A DNA stretch of 64,000 nt from Acanthosepion lycidas (lineage: Eukaryota > Mollusca > Cephalopoda > Sepiida > Sepiidae), in the NCBI GenBank assembly GCA_963932145.1, contig OZ010605.1, positions 33,072,966 to 33,136,965 of the forward strand. The letters run 5' to 3'. Every line of letters begins with the position of its first letter. Position 1 is the stretch's first letter. Both the position numbers and the translations under genes were made by a program. Of this stretch, positions 44,990 to 56,085 are shown one piece after another. The notes under the pieces were generated by a model. The model was not told where the DNA came from. It made no database searches and was given only the letters and a program-made list of their open reading frames with translations.

Positions 44990-45780
44990 CATCTTAATAA
45001 TCTCAACAAGGTAAGATATGTAGATGACACATCGTTGATTTCAGACACAGAAAGAAAACTGCGGGAACACCTAGAAAAAGTAGTAAAGGAAAGGGAGAAG
45101 AAAGGACTAAATATCACACGTAAAAAAGACAGACTGCGTGGTTTTCAAAAAGAGAAACTTCCCAATAAGCGAACAACGAATTGAAACTACCAAAATCAAG
45201 CAAGTACAAAAATTTAACTATTTGAGAAGCGTTTTAACAGCGGAGGGAAAATGTGACACCGAAATCCGAAGGTGAGTTGGAATAATAAAAGCTGCCTTTC
45301 AAAAGCTAAGAAAAGTATAAAGAAACAGGAAAGTTTCATCGGAAAAAAATAGAGTGCTGAAGATTGAGTTAACATTAGTCCACCTATATAGCAGTGAATG
45401 TTGGACAATTTACCCACAGATAATGAGGAGACTTGAGGCAACTGAAATGCGGTTCTACAGAAGGATGCTGGAAATACCATAGACTGAACCTATGAGCAAC
45501 GAAGTTTTATGAAAAATGGGAACGAAAAGGTCGCTTATAATTATCGTCAGAAAGAAACAGATGAAATTTCTGAGACACGCAATGAGAAAAGAAGGCTTGG
45601 AGAATCTGTATCTACGGGATATATTAAATGCAAGAGCGACAGGGAAAATCGGCGAGTAACATGCCTAAAATTATAAAAACAAATCTAAGAGTTAAACAGG
45701 ATTGGAAATTGTGGAGGACCATGACCGTCCACGACCTGAAGGGATACGTCACAAAAGAAGAAAAAGAAGTAATTATAAGA
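44990..45780 (+). mobile_element. LINE family A relic, long 3' portion
   Basis: GKVRYVDDTSLISDTERKLR-like RT box near 45010 (frame-shifted; TACGGGATAGG-type changes), EKKGLNIT..., then GSVLT-like, RRMLEIP..., KFLRHAMRKEGLENL..., ending near the DTSQKKK-type 3' sequence. Many stops. Confidence 0.7.
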
Positions 45781-46194
45781 TAATAAGTATCTCATTCCTA
45801 CTCAGGAATTAGCAAAACGGGATAACAAAAATAGTATTATAGATAAGTATCATTTTTTAAATATATCTATATTGAAAAATGATATTGAGAAATACTTCTA
45901 AAATTTGCGTGTATATATAAGATTATCGGCAGGTGAGAACATGTTATTATCTATTTAAGATTACTTGGAATTTCACGCGGCTTCACACGATTAAGCTTTT
46001 ACAATTTAATCTCTTCAGGGATTTGTGTGTTTGCGGGAGTGAGAATGAAAGAAATGAATATTTTATTTTATACGCAGTTTCGTTTCAGCACGTAAGCAAT
46101 TATTGCTCTCCACAGCTTCCTTAATTTTTTGGCTCCAAGTAACTTTTGAATATTGAACGAATATTTATGTCATTGTTCTGACATCGAATTGACA

Positions 46195-46680
46195 CTGAAA
46201 TGAGTTTTTTCCAGAAAGACTTTACTAGAAACAATGAAAAGAGCAACGTGATATCTGTCCTCCTGTATGGCAACGAATGCTGGACAATCTCCTTAAAGAT
46301 GAAGAAGAGACTTGAAGCAACAGAAATATGGTTCTACACAAAGGATGCTGAGGATACCATGGACCGAACATGGGACCATGTTTTGAAGAAAATAGAAACA
46401 AAAAGGAAACTAATACTTAACATCAGGAAGAGACAATTGAAATTTCTAGGGCATTTAATAAGGATGGAGGGCTTGGAAAATCTGATACTCACGGGACTGA
46501 TTGAGGGCAAGAGGGACAGAGGAAAACAACGCATAACATATTTAGTGAGCTTGACTAATTGAATGTCAGGAGAGATAACAGAAAGACAAAGTTTTTTAAG
46601 AGTTATAAGGGAGAGGAAGTTGTGGAGACCTATGATGTCTTGAAGGGACATGGCACAGAGAAGAAGAAGACTAATAGTTC
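46195..46680 (+). mobile_element. LINE family A C-terminal end, best-preserved copy
   Basis: A single 120-codon frame reads NEKSNVISVLLYGNECWTIS, LKMKKRLEATEIWFYTKDAE, RKLILNIRKRQLKFLGHLIR and LTGLIEGKRDRGKQRITYL. It serves as the reference for the C-terminus of family A. It is followed by GAAGGGACATGGCACAGAG, the usual 3' end. A separate short 3' end occurs at 47036-47110. Confidence 0.8.
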
Positions 46681-47279
46681 TTTCAGTTTTCCTAAAACAA
46701 ATGGGAACATGACTTTCATCATTTTGCTTCTGGTTTTTCTAATGCAAAGTCGTTCATCATCATCTACACACTTTCATATCACTATTACTCATTTCTCCAT
46801 CATTTATTCCCACCCCACACACTTTTCATGTTTATGCCCTGGGACATCCTTTGCCAACACTTTCAACCTATCCCACATTCTATCCCACAATCTCTACCCC
46901 TAAGGCTTTGCAGTTTTCTGCAACAGTTTTCATAGAAGATTCAACCTTTTCGACCATTATAGTTAGAAAATTAGCATCCGTCATCCTTGTTCAATAATCT
47001 TTTAGTCATAAGCTTCATCTTTTGTTTTATTTATTACAGGAAATAACAAAGAGACAAAGGGAACTTGTGGAGAGCCATGATCGCCTACGTCCTAGATGAA
47101 CATGACACATAAAGAAGAATGTATGGTTGTATAGATTTTTATTAATTAAATATTTTGCCAAGTATATGCTGGAAACGTTTGCGTAAGGTTAGAGAAATAC
47201 TCTGATAACTAGAGAATTTAAGACGTAGTAGAAAACCACTCCATTGTTAAATTTTATGAGGTTTGGATACTAATCCCTA

Positions 47280-47590
47280 TTCGTTCGAATCTCAGCATAT
47301 TCAAGGGGATTTCTTGGAAATATCAACCTATGTATACGATTCCAACGTGTAGCATTATTGAGAAGTGCTTAAAACCCAGCCACCGATTAACCCAGGTCAT
47401 GTGAATAAAATTAGGTAAACAAAGACAGTTTATGTCAGGTTATGCGTTCTCTCCCAGAAACTGTGACTAAGATCTGCTCAGCGTAGTTACAGGTGGGCTG
47501 TGTAGTCGTTGAAGAATCACAAATGTTTCTGAGTAGGTGTCTGCAACAGGGAATTGCTCACCACCCTAGCGGAAGCGATCAGACAGACCA
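47280..47590 (+). mobile_element. SINE family S3, copy 2
   Basis: B-box-like GTTCGAATCTC at 47283, then ACCCAGGTCATGTGAATAAAA, CTCCCAGAAACTGTGACTAA, GATCTGCTCAGCGTAG and CAACAGGGAATTGCTCACC. Confidence 0.65.
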
Positions 47591-47849
47591 ATATAACTGT
47601 TTCAATATATATGACAAAAATTGTGTATTAATATCTACAAAATAATATATTTTCATGATTGGTTGAGAGATCACTCGTTACAAAATATAGATAAGTATAG
47701 TTAAATGAAAAAGTAAGGACATATCAAGAAATATGTACTTATTTTTAAAGACATTGACATATCTATAATGGATCTTCTTTCAAATGTACATATAGATAAA
47801 AATGATATAATCGAAAAATAAAAATGCTAGTTTTCCTCATTTGTTTAAC

Positions 47850-48335
47850 AAAATAAAATGAACAAAAATTCCAACTCCTGCTAAGGAAAAATTTAGGACA
47901 TCCTTTGCCCTAATAGCTGATATTGCCCTTCTTTGGCTGAAATGACCTCGGTTACATCAGTTGGAGAATTATTTCAGCTGTGTGATATTTGAGTGGGATG
48001 TTGCATGCACATGTTTCCAATCACCCCTTAGCATCTCTATTAAGATCCGAACTTTTTCCTTAGTCATTCCAGGACTCAGAACTCTTCATTTTAGATATTC
48101 TTTGCTGGATTTCAGCGTCAATTTTCTGAGGAATTGTAACATATTTTCTTTAAGCATCCGCTGGTAAAATAATGATTTCATAATGGATTCTACGATGGTG
48201 AGCCTGACCCCCACCACCTTGCAGCCCCAATCCATGATATTTTCACGCTCTCTGATACTCAAATACATGTCTTCTGTTACTAGACCCAAATAAGTTTGTT
48301 TTGGGTTCACCGATCAAGAGGACATTGTTAAAGAA
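47850..48335 (-). mobile_element. Tc1-like transposase relic, C-terminal part
   Basis: The minus strand reads LTIVESIMKSLFYQRMLKEN, MLQFLRKLTLKSSKEYLK and, in another frame, IRAKDVLNFSLAGVGIF. In Tc1-type transposases a G.L..VEG.M....Y..IL.EN...SA..L block precedes the last catalytic residue; here the QQDNDPKHT and SPDLNPIE blocks are missing or unrecognisable. Frames change at least twice. Confidence 0.55.
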
Positions 48336-48384
48336 CTAACGAACATTAGTCTAGACTTGATATCTTTTTTTTTAAAGCAGTTAT

Positions 48385-49485
48385 TTCTTGGCTCACATTC
48401 TATGCCATTCAAACGGTTGCAGTCTCTTTCTAACAACCGTAGAAAGAACAAACTCCTTCCTCACAGGAAGATCCCTGAAGGTAGTTATTAACGACCAGTC
48501 CTCTGTGGCCTTGGTGGTCAACTCAGATGTCTCCCAGGGGTTACTTGTCGGACCAACCCTTTTTCTGATTTACATAAATGATTTACCTAAGAATATACTC
48601 CGATCATTTGTAAATGTCTATGCCAATGATATGACGATATACAGGTACACCTATAAAAGTCTAAACGATCAGTGATTGGCAGGTGACCTCTCTATCGCTC
48701 TACCACTAACTTCCCAGTGGGGGGAAAAACTAGCTGGTTACATTCAATGCCTCTAAAACCAAGCTGGTTACATTCCATCACCGTCGATCAGACCGGAACT
48801 ACCGCCAGTTACAATAAATTGATGTCCCCTTGAAGAACCCCGTACCTCGAGAAGATACTGGGACTCAAACTCACACCCGACCTCAAGTGGAATTCCTATA
48901 TACGATCCATCGCTAAAATGCAGGTAAAATGATCGGCTCCCTGTACCGTTCCAGTAAGTACCTGACTCCTCATGCTATTCTCTACCTTTATAAGAGCCAG
49001 ATCAGGTTAAAAATGAAGTACCGTTGCCATATTTGAGAAGGAGCTGCCCACACCACACTTTCCAGTCTTGATAAGTCCACAAGCTTCTCCGAGCATTTGT
49101 AGAAGAATTATTTTCCACACTCCCACCTCTCTCTCACAAGCGCGATCCGGCAATTCTTTCACTGCTCTATCGCTACGACGATGGAAAGTTCCCTGGTCTG
49201 ATTTTCACAGATAGGACTCACCTTGCCACTTACAAAGTAGCACACCACCCACATTCCCTGTGTATCCCATCGGCGAGAATTAGGTTCCACTCAAACGGCT
49301 TCTTCCCGTGAAACACTGCCCTATGGAACGGACACATTAGAGAATGTTTGCCCGATCCCTACAACCTTAACCTGTTCAAGTCTAGAGTCAACCGCTATCT
49401 CCACCCCCTTTTATCTATATAAAATCCGTCATAACGTAATCCTCTACTTTGAGTGGCTACCGAGCCTTATAAAGGCTGAACCTAA
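48385..49485 (+). mobile_element. LINE family C (Jockey-like), RT to 3' end
   Basis: A 95-codon frame at 48388 reads FLTGRSLKVVINDQSSVALV, GLLVGPTLFLIYINDLPKNI and RSFVNVYANDMTIY. This is the RT palm, where the YADD box has decayed to YAND. Following frames give TSQWGEKL, FNASKTKLVTF, KILGLKLTPDLKWN, MIGSLYRSSKYLTPHAI, YKSQIRLKMKY and the 3' end TYKVAHHPHSLCIPSARI...NLFKSRVNRYL. It ends CCTCTACTTTGAGTGGCTACC, shared with the minus copies at 30.43 and 32.75 kb. Non-functional. Confidence 0.8.
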
Positions 49486-49699
49486 CTGTAAAAAAAAGAA
49501 CCTTTAGGAGTTATTTTAAGATTTTCAAAGGCCTATTTCAGCATCTTGTTCTCTGCTCTTGGGCTGAACTTGCTCGGACGGTCATTTTGCCAATTGTTTT
49601 AAATATCTTCCAGGCTTACGGTCACGTCATGTTGAAACATCGGTTCCGGTACGATCACCAAGCAAGAGGTTATAGAAAAACAAAACACTATTAAAGAGA

Positions 49700-49925
49700 G
49701 AGAACTATAAAAGAACAGAAATTAAGAAGACATAAAATAACGATTGACATTGCATTTAATTTTTTGAAGATCAAAGTTGACTGTAAAGCAAGAATTCAAA
49801 AGGGAGTTACACAAGTGAGAAGTGCGAGAGTAGAACTTACGGTTAGCCATTTCAATAAAAATCAATTTAAATTTAAAATTTAAATTAAATTCAAATGATT
49901 TAATTAATGAAATCTTCAACACTGC
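49700..49925 (-). mobile_element. LINE family B C-terminal fragment
   Basis: The minus strand reads MANRKFYSRTSHLCNSLLNS and FDLQKIKCNVNRYFMSS. Confidence 0.7.
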
Positions 49926-49929
49926 AAAA

Positions 49930-50440
49930 TATATTTTCCAGTTTTATTTACTTATTTATATCATCTTTATTTGACCTTCATCTGTATACAATGTTAAAAT
50001 GAAGAAGAAATGTTCATGTTTAACTTTTAACACACTGCATTATTCAATAGTTTCCTTTTCACTGCATTGTTTTTCAAGGCTCCTCTACTTAATTTCAGTC
50101 ATGGCCATTTTCTGTTGCCATAGCAGGATATAACAACACAACTGAAAAATTCAAAGGTATTTATCTGAGTCACTAGCAATGGCAGGTTTAAAGTTTTTCT
50201 TTGGAACCTCTAAAATGTTAAAGGTGAAAAATGTAGAAAAACTCAAACGTTTCTTTGGGGTCTCCTTACTTTTTGACAAGACTGTATATAGTTTACGAAA
50301 ACTTACAATATGCTCTTTCATACTAAATAAATGTGATCTTGTGTAAACATTAATTGACATTAAAATATCTATTGAATGCAATCAGTTAAATGTAAAATAA
50401 ATTTTTAATAAATATATTTCGGTTAAAAAGAAAACATTAT
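49930..50440. other. AT-rich stretch with a possible Tc1-type end
   Basis: On the minus strand from about 50288: TACAGTCTTGTCAAAAAGTA followed by AGGAGACCCCAAAG, which looks like a Tc1/mariner terminal repeat next to TA. No partner end was identified. Confidence 0.4.
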
Positions 50441-50504
50441 AATTATTCATGGACACGGTATTTACTCTGTCCCTCCACTAGGATGAGATGTGACACAAGG
50501 TCTA

Positions 50505-50762
50505 TTTTTAGGTGGGGACCCGAGCGCGTACACCCGGGACGGGAACAAAAATTCCGCTCAGCCCCCGCAACCGTCGCTGGCGCTGGCCTCGGTGCGAACA
50601 CCGATTTTTCCCTCTGGTATAATGTGAGGACGCGGCCTTGGGCAGCTGTTCCCCAGGGCTGGGCACCTCTCAGTATTATTTTCTCAGTTGCCCTTCTGTC
50701 TTTTGACAGAGAAACCACTGAGCGCACTCTGTCCAAGGACAGCGACGCAACTGAGAGATGAT
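50505..50762. other. GC-rich island with nested hairpins
   Basis: About 255 bp clearly richer in G, C and CpG than all neighbours (GAGCGCGTACACCCGGGACG, CCGTCGCTGGCGCTGGCC, GAGGACGCGGCC). CTCAGTTGC (50683-50691) pairs with GCAACTGAG (50747-50755). Within that lie two further hairpins, TTCTGTC-TTTT-GACAGAgAA (50694-50713) and CTGTCC-AA-GGACAG. Both strands are open for over 90 codons (97 minus, 92 plus). Could be a regulatory island, a retrocopy or a structured RNA; I cannot tell. Confidence 0.5.
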
Positions 50763-50769
50763 AAGTAGT

Positions 50770-51921
50770 ACTTACTAAAAAGAGTAAAGTAGATACTATT
50801 TACTAGGTGGACATGAGTGTTCAAACAAAGCTCGACCATTTTTATACTGCTTCTCATCTGTCACCCTTGCCTGTATCTTCTCATTCTCTTCCTTGTCCCT
50901 TCCAACTTTCGTTGACGTTTCATGTTATTAATTTAATGTTATAGAAACAGATTCATTTCTTTTGCTCGATATCTCGATAACGTATTGCATTTTGTATGCC
51001 ATTCCGTCCTGGCCTGCCGTTCAATCTTCTGCTCATTGATATTCAACTAGCAATGAGCAACTCTCAATGAGTTTCTTTCGTTTCCATTCTTTTTCTATCT
51101 CGCTGTACGTATATATTTATTTTTCTATTCACCTTGGTTTGCTTTTCATTTTCTCTAGCTTTCATACATTTTGCCCATCTTTTGTTTTCCTCCTCACTTC
51201 TCTTAACTAATTCCTTCCTGATTAATATTTTTCATAGGGTCTCTCAATCAGAAACTGTAACTGTAATGAAGTGTGAGTGCCAATTAATTATTTCGTCACT
51301 TGCTCTCAGCCAGTCTGTGGTGCGAGCAGCACTATCACACACGGGTCTGACGCGCACGCGCATCATATATTCTCTATCTGCGATGTGTACTGGGTTTGTT
51401 TTTTTTTGTTTGTTTCTTTAATCGGTATCACCCATTGCAAGGCAGTAAAGCCATTAATCGTAGAACTCTAACCAGCAATTAAAAATACACCACTACTAAC
51501 CATGGATATATCATACCCGATATTGAAAATATCAAAAACAATATTAAATATAAATCTTTATTTGAAATATTTTACATACAGGTACTTCAAACTTTGTACT
51601 TTGAGTTAACATTAATAGGAACTGAAAAACATATTTAGGTAAGAAAATCAGGTACTGAAAATTGTAATTAAAAATAGGAAAATTTGGGCTGGTTACTATA
51701 TACCCATTTAGTGTTCTAGGGTTATGACCCAAGGTGTGAAAAAATTAAGAACGTAAACATTAATAGTGAGCGGGAAGAAGAAAAATGTAGAGGACTGTGT
51801 GGGTTTACGTGTTGTTGAATTAGAAACACGTGCTGTTTATTCCTGTTAGAAGAAGGTTCAACTACAAGAACATGGTGGACTCAAGTTGAGTTCAACAGAA
51901 GATGTAAAGAAAACAAACAAA

Positions 51922-51957
<36 letters not shown>

Positions 51958-51980
51958 ATTTCTCCGAATTAATCAGTAGA
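50770..51980. other. AT-rich stretch
   Basis: 51421-51475 (CGGTATCACCCATTGCAAGG...) resembles a reversed LINE B tail. (TA)n at 51926-51953. The 95- and 64-codon frames at 51134-51471 show nothing known. Confidence 0.4.
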
Positions 51981-52024
51981 GAGACAATATTTATGAATAA
52001 AAATGACAATAGGAAAACTGGTAA

Positions 52025-52065
52025 TTGCTGACGCGTTTCGTCCAATGTGGACTTTATCAAAGCAA
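52025..52065 (-). ncRNA. Hammerhead-like ribozyme motif, left arm
   Basis: Exact reverse complement of the right-arm motif at 52488-52528; same core and stems. Confidence 0.55.
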
Positions 52066-52487
52066 AATACGAAACTTAGCTCATGCACTAGTCATACATA
52101 GAAATAAATTCAACCATAATTTTGATTTTAAAAATGCTACACTCATAAAAAAAGAAAATAACTCACTCAGAAGGAAAATTCTGGAGAGTGCCGCCATAGT
52201 AAACTACCCAAATATTAATCTACGCCCAGGTTTTTTCCCTATTTCACCTTTCTTAACAAAATTAATGCTCTTACAAACAAATATACACAACAGATTCATA
52301 AAATCAAAAGAAAATGGTTGAATACATCAACACAGTTATAATGACAATATTCTCCACACGTGACAATTACTGACGTTATTTTTCAGTTAAAAATATGAAA
52401 ATAGCGTTTCTCTACATTCCAGTTGCTAGGTACATTCTGTTTTTGTTTTTATTAGTTACTTTGTTCATTTAATTTCATTTTCGTATT

Positions 52488-52528
52488 TTGCTTTGATAAA
52501 GTCCACATTGGACGAAACGCGTCAGCAA
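52488..52528 (+). ncRNA. Hammerhead-like ribozyme motif, right arm
   Basis: In order: stem I TTGCT, core TTGATAAA, stem II GTCC with loop ACATT and GGAC, GAAA, CGCG, TC, stem I AGCAA. Stem I (5 bp) and stem II (4 bp) pair perfectly, and cleavage would fall after GTC. The first core box is UUGAUAAA rather than CUGANGA plus stem, so activity is doubtful, but the architecture is complete. Confidence 0.55.
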
Positions 52529-52562
52529 TTACCAGTTTTCCTATCTTCATTTTTATTCATAA

Positions 52563-52565
<3 letters not shown>

Positions 52566-52622
<57 letters not shown>
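52566..52622. repeat. (TA)n microsatellite
   Basis: 57 bp of TA adjoining the right inverted arm. Confidence 0.95.
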
Positions 52623-52625
<3 letters not shown>

Positions 52626-52924
52626 AGCAAATATATGTATTAAGCGACAAATTTACAAGTGACAAAGACATCAACATTTGTGTTTGTGTGTGAACGTAAA
52701 GAGTTTGTATTTTGGTGAATGTTCGTACGTACGTGTATGTGAGTTTCATGGTGTTTTCCCACATGTAGGCAAAAACACGGATCTCTGCGAGAGATCACAT
52801 TTTTAAATGTGTCTATAGAAATGCAAAGTAACAAACAGAACGAGACGAGAAATCGGCCAGTATTTATAGTGTAGGGAGAGCGTCCCTAGTGAACCAATAG
52901 GAAATTAAGGAGGAGCTAACTCTG

Positions 52925-53262
52925 ACACGTAGACTGCGATTGACATTGCATTTAAATTTTTGTACATTAAAGTTGGTTGGAAAGCATGGCGCCGGAAGAG
53001 AGTTCCACAGGCGAGAAGTGTGGCAAAAGAAACCATTAGCATAGAACTTACGGCGACATCTAGCCAGCTCAGCTGTAAAATGATGAGATCTCGACTCTAG
53101 TCTAGTATTTCACTTAATTTCAAAAACTCTAGGGACTATAGCGAAGAGCTCAACCGAACAATTACCATGAAAGTATTTATAGAAAAGACACAGAGAGGCA
53201 ACCTTACGGCGATGGGAAAGTGACTGAAGCCGAGTCGCCGCTAAAACAGGAGAAGTATTGTT
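52925..53262 (-). mobile_element. LINE family B C-terminal relic
   Basis: The minus strand reads TRLQSLSHRRKVASLCLFYK, YFHGNCSVELFAIVPRVFEI, SHHFTAELARCRRKFYANGF, SRLWNSLPAPCFPTNFNVQK and CNVNRSL, with one stop (IK*NTRL). One of the best preserved family B C-termini. Confidence 0.8.
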
Positions 53263-53599
53263 GCTGGTTCATCATTGGTTCTTATTGATAAGATCCAAAG
53301 GAAAATAAGTTCCAGGAAAATAGCAGGGGCACCTGACCATATATGAAAGCAATATTCTAAGCATGGATGAATGGTAGACATAATTATGCTAAATATGCTT
53401 CAGAGAGAAAAATTGTCTCACCTGACATAGTGAACCAACTTTCTCATGAGTTGATCTAGCGATGGATTCAATAGTCTTCCCACTTCATGTCAGCTAAGAA
53501 CACTAGCCTGGGTCACTAAATTGTCTGCCCAATCATCTCTGGGGCGTTATTACTATATATCCATCTGTCCAACATCATCCACACGCTTCCAATACCGGA

Positions 53600-53662
53600 T
53601 GAAGGTGTGAAGTTACGAACTTCTGGATTCGGAGACCGGGTTTGATCCCAGGTAATCCTGCA
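53600..53662 (+). mobile_element. tRNA-like SINE head fragment
   Basis: GATGAAGGTGTGAAGTTACG and the B-box-like CGGGTTTGATCCCAGG. No acceptor pairing seen; no body recognised after it. Confidence 0.4.
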
Positions 53663-54003
53663 TCTGGCTTCTTTTCATAGTTTAGTTTGAAATTTGAGTG
53701 CAATGTCTAATAATATCACACATCCGATCCAAGGAGAGAAGTATCGGATACATACTACACTTTGATCCGAGGAAGTAATATCTTTACAGGCAAGAATGGT
53801 AACTTACACTGAGGTTTAACTGACAGTAAATATCTATAATACTCCAGAACTCTCCTCAGTATCATCAATTTCAGTAATGCTATTTTTCAGATTTCCATTT
53901 TAACTGTAGCCTTTTTGCAAAATACTTCAGGATCGTTATCAACCATCCTACAACCGTCATTTCATCATTTTTTCAGTTTTCTCGGGAGGTCCAGATATTT
54001 ATA

Positions 54004-54005
54004 CA

Positions 54006-54073
<68 letters not shown>
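54004..54073. repeat. Inverted (ATT)n/(AAT)n microsatellite
   Basis: (ATT)n to about 54039 then (AAT)n to 54073 with no spacer, self-complementary. Confidence 0.95.
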
Positions 54074-54339
54074 TTCACCCACCCCGGTCAATTTCTCTCT
54101 AGTGATTCACAAAAAAACAAAATATCCAATATTAAAGCATAATATTTTTTCATTAAAGGTCCATTAATTGGCCATGTGTTTTCTATCAAAACCCAGAAAA
54201 ACATTTTCAGTTTTTTTTTAATTTTTATTTATGCAATAAAAGAGAGAAAAAACTTAAACGCATACACGCATAGAGAATTCTCTATGATTGTAATTATTAC
54301 CCTGGGATTGGAAGGGTCCACTGCAGTACAGCCGTTTGG

Positions 54340-54500
54340 CAAGCTAGACTTAGTGAAGCAGTGATAGGATAGCGAGTTCAATCCCAACCATGTGCAACTC
54401 TTACTCTTGGATTCCGAAATCTCTATAAATTTAATTGTTGCTCTGACCCGTAAAGGAGCTATTGCTGTAGAGCTGGTTAGTATGCTATCAGAGTTCAAAC
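54340..54500 (+). mobile_element. tRNA-like SINE fragments
   Basis: GCGAGTTCAATCCCAACC (54372) is B-box-like. GTAGAGCTGGTTAGTATGC followed by AGAGTTCAAAC (54467-54500) resembles another truncated head. Confidence 0.35.
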
Positions 54501-55230
54501 ATTGACAGTATAGATAATTTAATACTTGCTATATGCACGCATTAATTTCACTCAAAAAAGAAAAAGAAAACGGTTGAATTCAAAACATTTTATTATTTAA
54601 AATATGTAATGTATAAATTAATCTCAAACTAAAATAATAATAATTAAATTATTGAAAAATTCAACACCAATGACATTTACTCTGGTTTATTAAACATTAA
54701 ATTGCATCATCCATAATTTACCTTTATTTGAAGTTCGCCTGAAGTTTTATTCATGAGTGTTCTTAAATTTAAAATTCTGGAAAACTAAAGAGATTTATAC
54801 TTCTATTTATAAATACTTCTATTTATAAATACTTCTATTTATAAATACTTCTATTTACAAATACTTGTTGCAAAACAAAATCTTTACATTTGCCTTGATA
54901 AAGTTCATCAAGAGACGTAAAAGCTTTGGTTAAGATAAATTTTCCTTTTGTCTTTTCTCATATCTTTTTAAAGATTATGACTGAATTTTTACACAGACAC
55001 ACACATATATGCGTATATATATTAAATGGAATACCCTCTGTGCCAACGTGTTTCTTTCTTTGAACTTTATCACAGTAGATATTTTATTTAGTAAGCTGAA
55101 TTTATTCACAGGAATAACGTGAAGAAAAATAAACTTAACCGTTTAAATTTTGAAACAGAGCACACTCTAAAATATTCGAAGATCTATAAATTATAAATAA
55201 TTTATAAATACGGGTTACCAAACAATACCT
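54500..55230. other. AT-rich stretch with a decayed hammerhead-like motif
   Basis: CTTGATAAAGTTCATCAAGA followed by GACGTAAAAGC at about 54893 resembles the 52.5-kb motif but stem II no longer pairs. A 16-bp word (AAATACTTCTATTTAT) is tandemly repeated about four times at 54807-54860. Confidence 0.4.
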
Positions 55231-55239
55231 GTAAAAATC

Positions 55240-55600
55240 TTCATACGAATTCTGAAGAGACAGTTGACATTTCTAGGATACATAATGAGTAAAGAGGGCT
55301 TGGAAAATGTGATACTCACAGGACAGATTGAAGACAAGAGGGACAGAGGAAAACAACGCATGGCCTACATAATGAGGAAAGGCGGCTTGGGAGATATGAT
55401 ACTCACAGGACAGATTGAAGACAAGAGGAAAACAATGTATAACCTACCTAACGAACTTGAGTAAATGGATGGCAGAACAAGGTTTAGGAAATAAAACAAA
55501 AAGAAAAAATTTATTAAGAGCTACAAAGGGCAAGAACATGTGGGGAGTCATGACCGCCAACGTCCCGAAGGGACACGCTCATAGGAGAAAAAGTAATAAA
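55240..55600 (+). mobile_element. LINE family A C-terminal relic with internal duplication
   Basis: RQLTFLGYIMSKEGLENVIL and TGQIEDKRDRGKQRMAYIMR; then the segment IMRKGGLGDMILTGQIEDKR repeats the preceding one, followed by the usual 3' end (LLRATKGKNMWGVMTANVPK, GHAHRR). Confidence 0.75.
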
Positions 55601-55685
55601 ACCTCTGAACTTGACTTGTAAAAGTTTTCCCAGGAACGAAACGCATTGGTGTAAAATGTGTTCCTGCAGTCACTTTTTTCATTCA

Positions 55686-55688
<3 letters not shown>

Positions 55689-55744
<56 letters not shown>
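55689..55744. repeat. (TA)n microsatellite left of the palindrome
   Basis: 56 bp of TA. Confidence 0.95.
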
Positions 55745-55746
<2 letters not shown>

Positions 55747-55861
55747 TCAAGTATATGATTGGTGTATACGGAATGAATTCCAATAACCAACAATTACTAT
55801 TCTTAAAAGAGTGCTCAATACAAAGTAGAGCAGATATAATTATTTATTTAAAAGAAAGAAA

Positions 55862-56019
55862 AATTATAACATTAATATGTTATAAAATCACTACAAAAAT
55901 AGCCATTTTGTTTCAACACCCCCGGTGTCTTATCAAGTGATCACTTGATAAGACACCGGGGGTGTTGAAACAAAATGGCTATTTTTGTAGTGATTTTATA
56001 ACATATTTATGTTATAAAT
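55862..56019. repeat. 158-bp palindrome without spacer
   Basis: Centre between 55940 and 55941 (AAGTGATCACTT). Arms of about 78 bp are complementary with about three mismatches; the inner 60 bp per arm (CTTGATAAGACACCGGGGGT, GTTGAAACAAAATGGC, TATTTTTGTAGTGATTTTAT) match perfectly by eye. Each arm contains TTGATAAG-ACACC-GGG-GGTGT-TGAAAC, resembling the hammerhead-like order. TA repeats lie on both sides. Confidence 0.9.
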
Positions 56020-56038
56020 ATTTTTTTTAAAATAAATA

Positions 56039-56041
<3 letters not shown>

Positions 56042-56084
<43 letters not shown>
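56042..56084. repeat. (TA)n microsatellite right of the palindrome
   Basis: 43 bp of TA. Confidence 0.95.

Positions 56085-56085
<1 letters not shown>

Larger units (their letters stand above)
51988..52565 (+). mobile_element. Penelope-like fragment bounded by 87-bp inverted repeats
   Basis: Left arm 51988-52074 and right arm 52478-52565 are near-perfect complements, each carrying a hammerhead-like motif. The inside (from about 52076) reads NLAHALVIHRNKFNHNFDFK, NATLIKKENNSLRRKILESA and AIVNYPNINLRPGFFPISPF. This fits the C-terminal half of a GIY-YIG domain as found at the end of Penelope-like ORFs. Such elements are known for terminal repeats in odd orientations and for hammerhead motifs in them. 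Everything upstream of the GIY-YIG half is missing. Confidence 0.75.

Noticed and set aside
54890-54930. CTTGATAAAGTTC...GACGTAAAAGC as an intact ribozyme
   Set aside because: Stem II does not pair and the GAAA box is altered; kept only as a decayed relative.
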